A stretch of 7,821 bases of DNA, taken from Devosia sp. (lineage in GTDB: Bacteria; Pseudomonadota; Alphaproteobacteria; Rhizobiales; Devosiaceae). The position numbers and the translations under genes were made by a program. This document shows, piece after piece, positions 6,385-7,821 of the stretch; positions within the stretch are counted from its first letter, which is position 1, and each line of letters begins with the position of its first letter. The stretch is from positions 1 to 7,821 of the forward strand of contig JANXSI010000285.1 of assembly GCA_025352765.1 (NCBI GenBank), in the 5' to 3' direction. Below the pieces are notes generated by a model that saw nothing but the letters and a program-made list of their open reading frames with translations, was not told the DNA's origin and searched no databases.

Positions 6385-7155
6385 TCATTCCAGCATCCAG
6401 CCGCCATCGACATTGATGGTCTGTCCGGTGATGAAGGACGAGGCGTCGGACGCAAGGAACATCAGCACATTGGCGATGTCGGCGGCGCTCCCGCGCCGCT
6501 GGATCGCCTGATGCTCGTAGATGCGTCGCGTATAGCCCTCAATATCGGGATGGATTTTCTCGGCGTCGGTCGGGAAGGCCCCGGGCGCGATGGCGTTGAC
6601 GGTGATGCCGTATTTGCCGAACTCGCGGGCCCAGGCGCGGGCGAGGCCGACCAGCGCCATCTTCGATTGCACGTAAGGGGCGAGATTTTCCCAGCCGCCG
6701 GTGCGGGTGATCGAGGAGACATTGATGATGCGCCCAAAGCCTCTGGCCTTCATGCCGGGCAAGGCGACCTGCACGCAGACGATGCCGGCATCGACATTGA
6801 TGCGCTGCACCAGCTGGAACTCCTCGATGGAAAAGTCCTCGAAGGGTTTTGCGGGATAGATCGCCGCGTTGTTGATGACCACGTCGAAGCCCCCGGCCGC
6901 CGCGGCAAGGCGCTCGAGGCCGGCGCGCAATCCCACAAGATCGGCGAGATCCAGCATCTCGATGGTGAGGCCGGCGAGGCGTTCGGCGTCGGCTACCGCC
7001 CGCAGCGCCGCGACCTTCGTCGGGTTGTTGTCGATGGCGACGACCCTGGCGCCGGAGCGCAACAGGTGCAGCGTTGTCTCGAGCCCGAGACCACCGGCGG
7101 CGCCGGTGTAGACGATGGTGCGGCCGGCGAGCGAGCCGAAGACGTCCCGACTCAC
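6385..7155 (-). CDS. SDR-family NAD-dependent oxidoreductase
   Basis: This 256-residue classical short-chain dehydrogenase/reductase starts with GTG. The cofactor motif TGAAGGLG is at 17-24. An acidic residue ends the second strand (VVAIDNN, Asp42), which favours NAD(H) over NADP(H). NNAA is at 95-98. The catalytic tetrad is Asn120 (RINVD), Ser148 (INVSS), Tyr161 and Lys165 (YVQSK). The C-terminal signature FITGQTINVDGGW (241-253) is typical of sugar, polyol and hydroxyacid dehydrogenases and FabG-like enzymes. The GTG start overlaps the stop of the upstream DUF4432 gene by 4 bp (GTGA), and the region just before it can form a strong hairpin. The overlap implies translational coupling and suggests the two products act in the same pathway, perhaps oxidising a sugar or sugar-derived hydroxyl. 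Substrate specificity cannot be inferred from motifs; acting on a 3-hydroxyacyl-CoA is the main alternative given the CoA genes downstream. Confidence 0.93.
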   Translation of the reverse strand: MSRDVFGSLAGRTIVYTGAAGGLGLETTLHLLRSGARVVAIDNNPTKVAALRAVADAERLAGLTIEMLDLADLVGLRAGLERLAAAAGGFDVVINNAAIYPAKPFEDFSIEEFQLVQRINVDAGIVCVQVALPGMKARGFGRIINVSSITRTGGWENLAPYVQSKMALVGLARAWAREFGKYGITVNAIAPGAFPTDAEKIHPDIEGYTRRIYEHQAIQRRGSAADIANVLMFLASDASSFITGQTINVDGGWMLE

Positions 7156-7821
7156 GACCGGCCCCCGATGGGCCGGTGGTTGTTGGACGGCTCGGGATAG
7201 TCTGCATCCGGCTGCCGGGCGATCGCCGAAATGCGCGCTTCGCTCTCGGCGATTTCCGCTGCGCCGTCGAGCACCCGGAAGACCGTGTCGTAGCGGCGCT
7301 CGTCGTCATGCTCGAGCCAGATCATCTCGCCGCGCTCGCGCGCTGCCTTGTTGCCGAGCACATGATTGGTCGACGGCTCGATGCCGAGCGCGAACTGGCC
7401 CTGCTGCAAATTCTGCCACTCGTACTGGCAGGGGAACTGGTCCTTACGGGTCGTCACCTCGAGCCCGAGGCCGATGCGGTCGTTGACCAGCGCCACCGGC
7501 ACCTCGCCCAAGGCGTCCACGCCCATCTCGTGCTGCCAGACCTGCTCGTGGAAATTGTGCTGCGGCCCAGGGAGGGTACGATAGCCCACCTGCTGCTTGC
7601 GGTAGTCGGCGCCGGCGTGCCCGGCCCACACCACGTCGCGGATCGGCGCGAGATAGCGCGAGCCGGCCGCCAGCACCGGATGGGCGACGTTGATGTGGTA
7701 GCAGAACATGTGCGGCGTCCGGTAGAAGCCGTGATTGACCACGCGGTCGGTGAGCCGGATGTCGTTGGTGCCGACCTCCGCCTCGATGCGGCGGATGAGG
7801 TGCAGATCCTCGCCGAACACC
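7152..7821 (-). CDS. DUF4432 family, aldose 1-epimerase-like protein, C-terminal part
   Basis: The last 222 residues of this protein are present; the reading frame is open through the right edge, and the apparent start at 7820 is an internal GTG. Whole proteins of this family are roughly 300-370 residues, so about 100 or more N-terminal residues are missing. I recognise the DUF4432 pattern of the galactose-mutarotase-like beta-sandwich fold: NHGFYRTPHMFCYHINVAHPVL (visible residues 29-50), RYLAPI (55-60), and the late block NLQQGQFALGIEPSTNHVLG (137-156) with an acidic residue in GIEPSTN. The tail ARERGEMIWLEHDDERRYDTVFRVLDG (160-186) is also family-like. Relatives probably bind or interconvert sugar anomers, but most members are uncharacterised, so the reaction is an inference. 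It is the most upstream gene visible of the cassette and overlaps the dehydrogenase by 4 bp (GTGA). Confidence 0.75.
   Translation of the reverse strand, partial: VFGEDLHLIRRIEAEVGTNDIRLTDRVVNHGFYRTPHMFCYHINVAHPVLAAGSRYLAPIRDVVWAGHAGADYRKQQVGYRTLPGPQHNFHEQVWQHEMGVDALGEVPVALVNDRIGLGLEVTTRKDQFPCQYEWQNLQQGQFALGIEPSTNHVLGNKAARERGEMIWLEHDDERRYDTVFRVLDGAAEIAESEARISAIARQPDADYPEPSNNHRPIGGRS
7157..7177 (-). promoter_or_regulatory. Hairpin occluding the dehydrogenase ribosome-binding site
   Basis: A perfect 8-bp inverted repeat, ACCGGCCC and GGGCCGGT with a 5-nt loop, ends one base before the GTG start at 7155. The only Shine-Dalgarno-like sequence (a run of G) lies in its loop and 3' arm. It sits within the last codons of the upstream gene, so ribosomes finishing that gene would open it. 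This supports obligatory translational coupling; function is inferred, not shown. Confidence 0.5.

Noticed and set aside
4720..7200. An 826-codon open frame on the plus strand
   Set aside because: It lies wholly antisense to four genes with intact family motifs and is rich in Arg, Asp, Gly and Val with no recognisable domain. Long antisense frames are expected in GC-rich DNA because stop codons are rare there.

Overview
The window looks like chromosomal DNA from a GC-rich alphaproteobacterium, possibly of the Hyphomicrobiales. This is an inference from the strong G/C bias at third codon positions and the mix of gene families; there is no rRNA or other marker gene to settle it. I see no mobile element, CRISPR array, tRNA or rRNA. 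The DNA is densely coded, with one intergenic space near 285 bp.

Region 1 (1-2028, all minus strand) is a drug-efflux operon read right to left: a MarR-family repressor, an EmrA/HlyD-type membrane fusion protein, and the start of a DHA2-family (EmrB/QacA-like) MFS transporter cut by the left edge. The repressor stop and the fusion-protein start share a base (TGATG). A sigma-70-like promoter and overlapping inverted repeats lie just upstream of the repressor (2043-2088), as expected for an autorepressed, inducible efflux operon.

Region 2 (2314-4386, plus strand) is a complete glgX-type glycogen debranching enzyme with all catalytic GH13 motifs. It is divergent from the efflux operon, and no other glycogen gene is in view. 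Its start is best placed at 2314, behind a good Shine-Dalgarno sequence, rather than at the longest-ORF start at 2125.

Region 3 (4390-7821, all minus strand) is a tightly packed catabolic cassette read right to left: a DUF4432 aldose-1-epimerase-like protein (N-terminus beyond the right edge), an NAD-type short-chain dehydrogenase, a family III (CaiB/BaiF) CoA-transferase and an enoyl-CoA hydratase. Gaps are -4, 21 and 9 bp. A perfect 8-bp hairpin occludes the ribosome-binding region of the dehydrogenase, which suggests enforced translational coupling. The set implies a pathway that oxidises a sugar-like or polyol-like substrate, moves the acid onto CoA and then hydrates or dehydrates it. I cannot match that combination to a pathway I know, so it is the best candidate here for an undescribed system. 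glgX and the hydratase converge with only 3 bp between their stop codons, and both stops lie inside one 15-bp palindrome.
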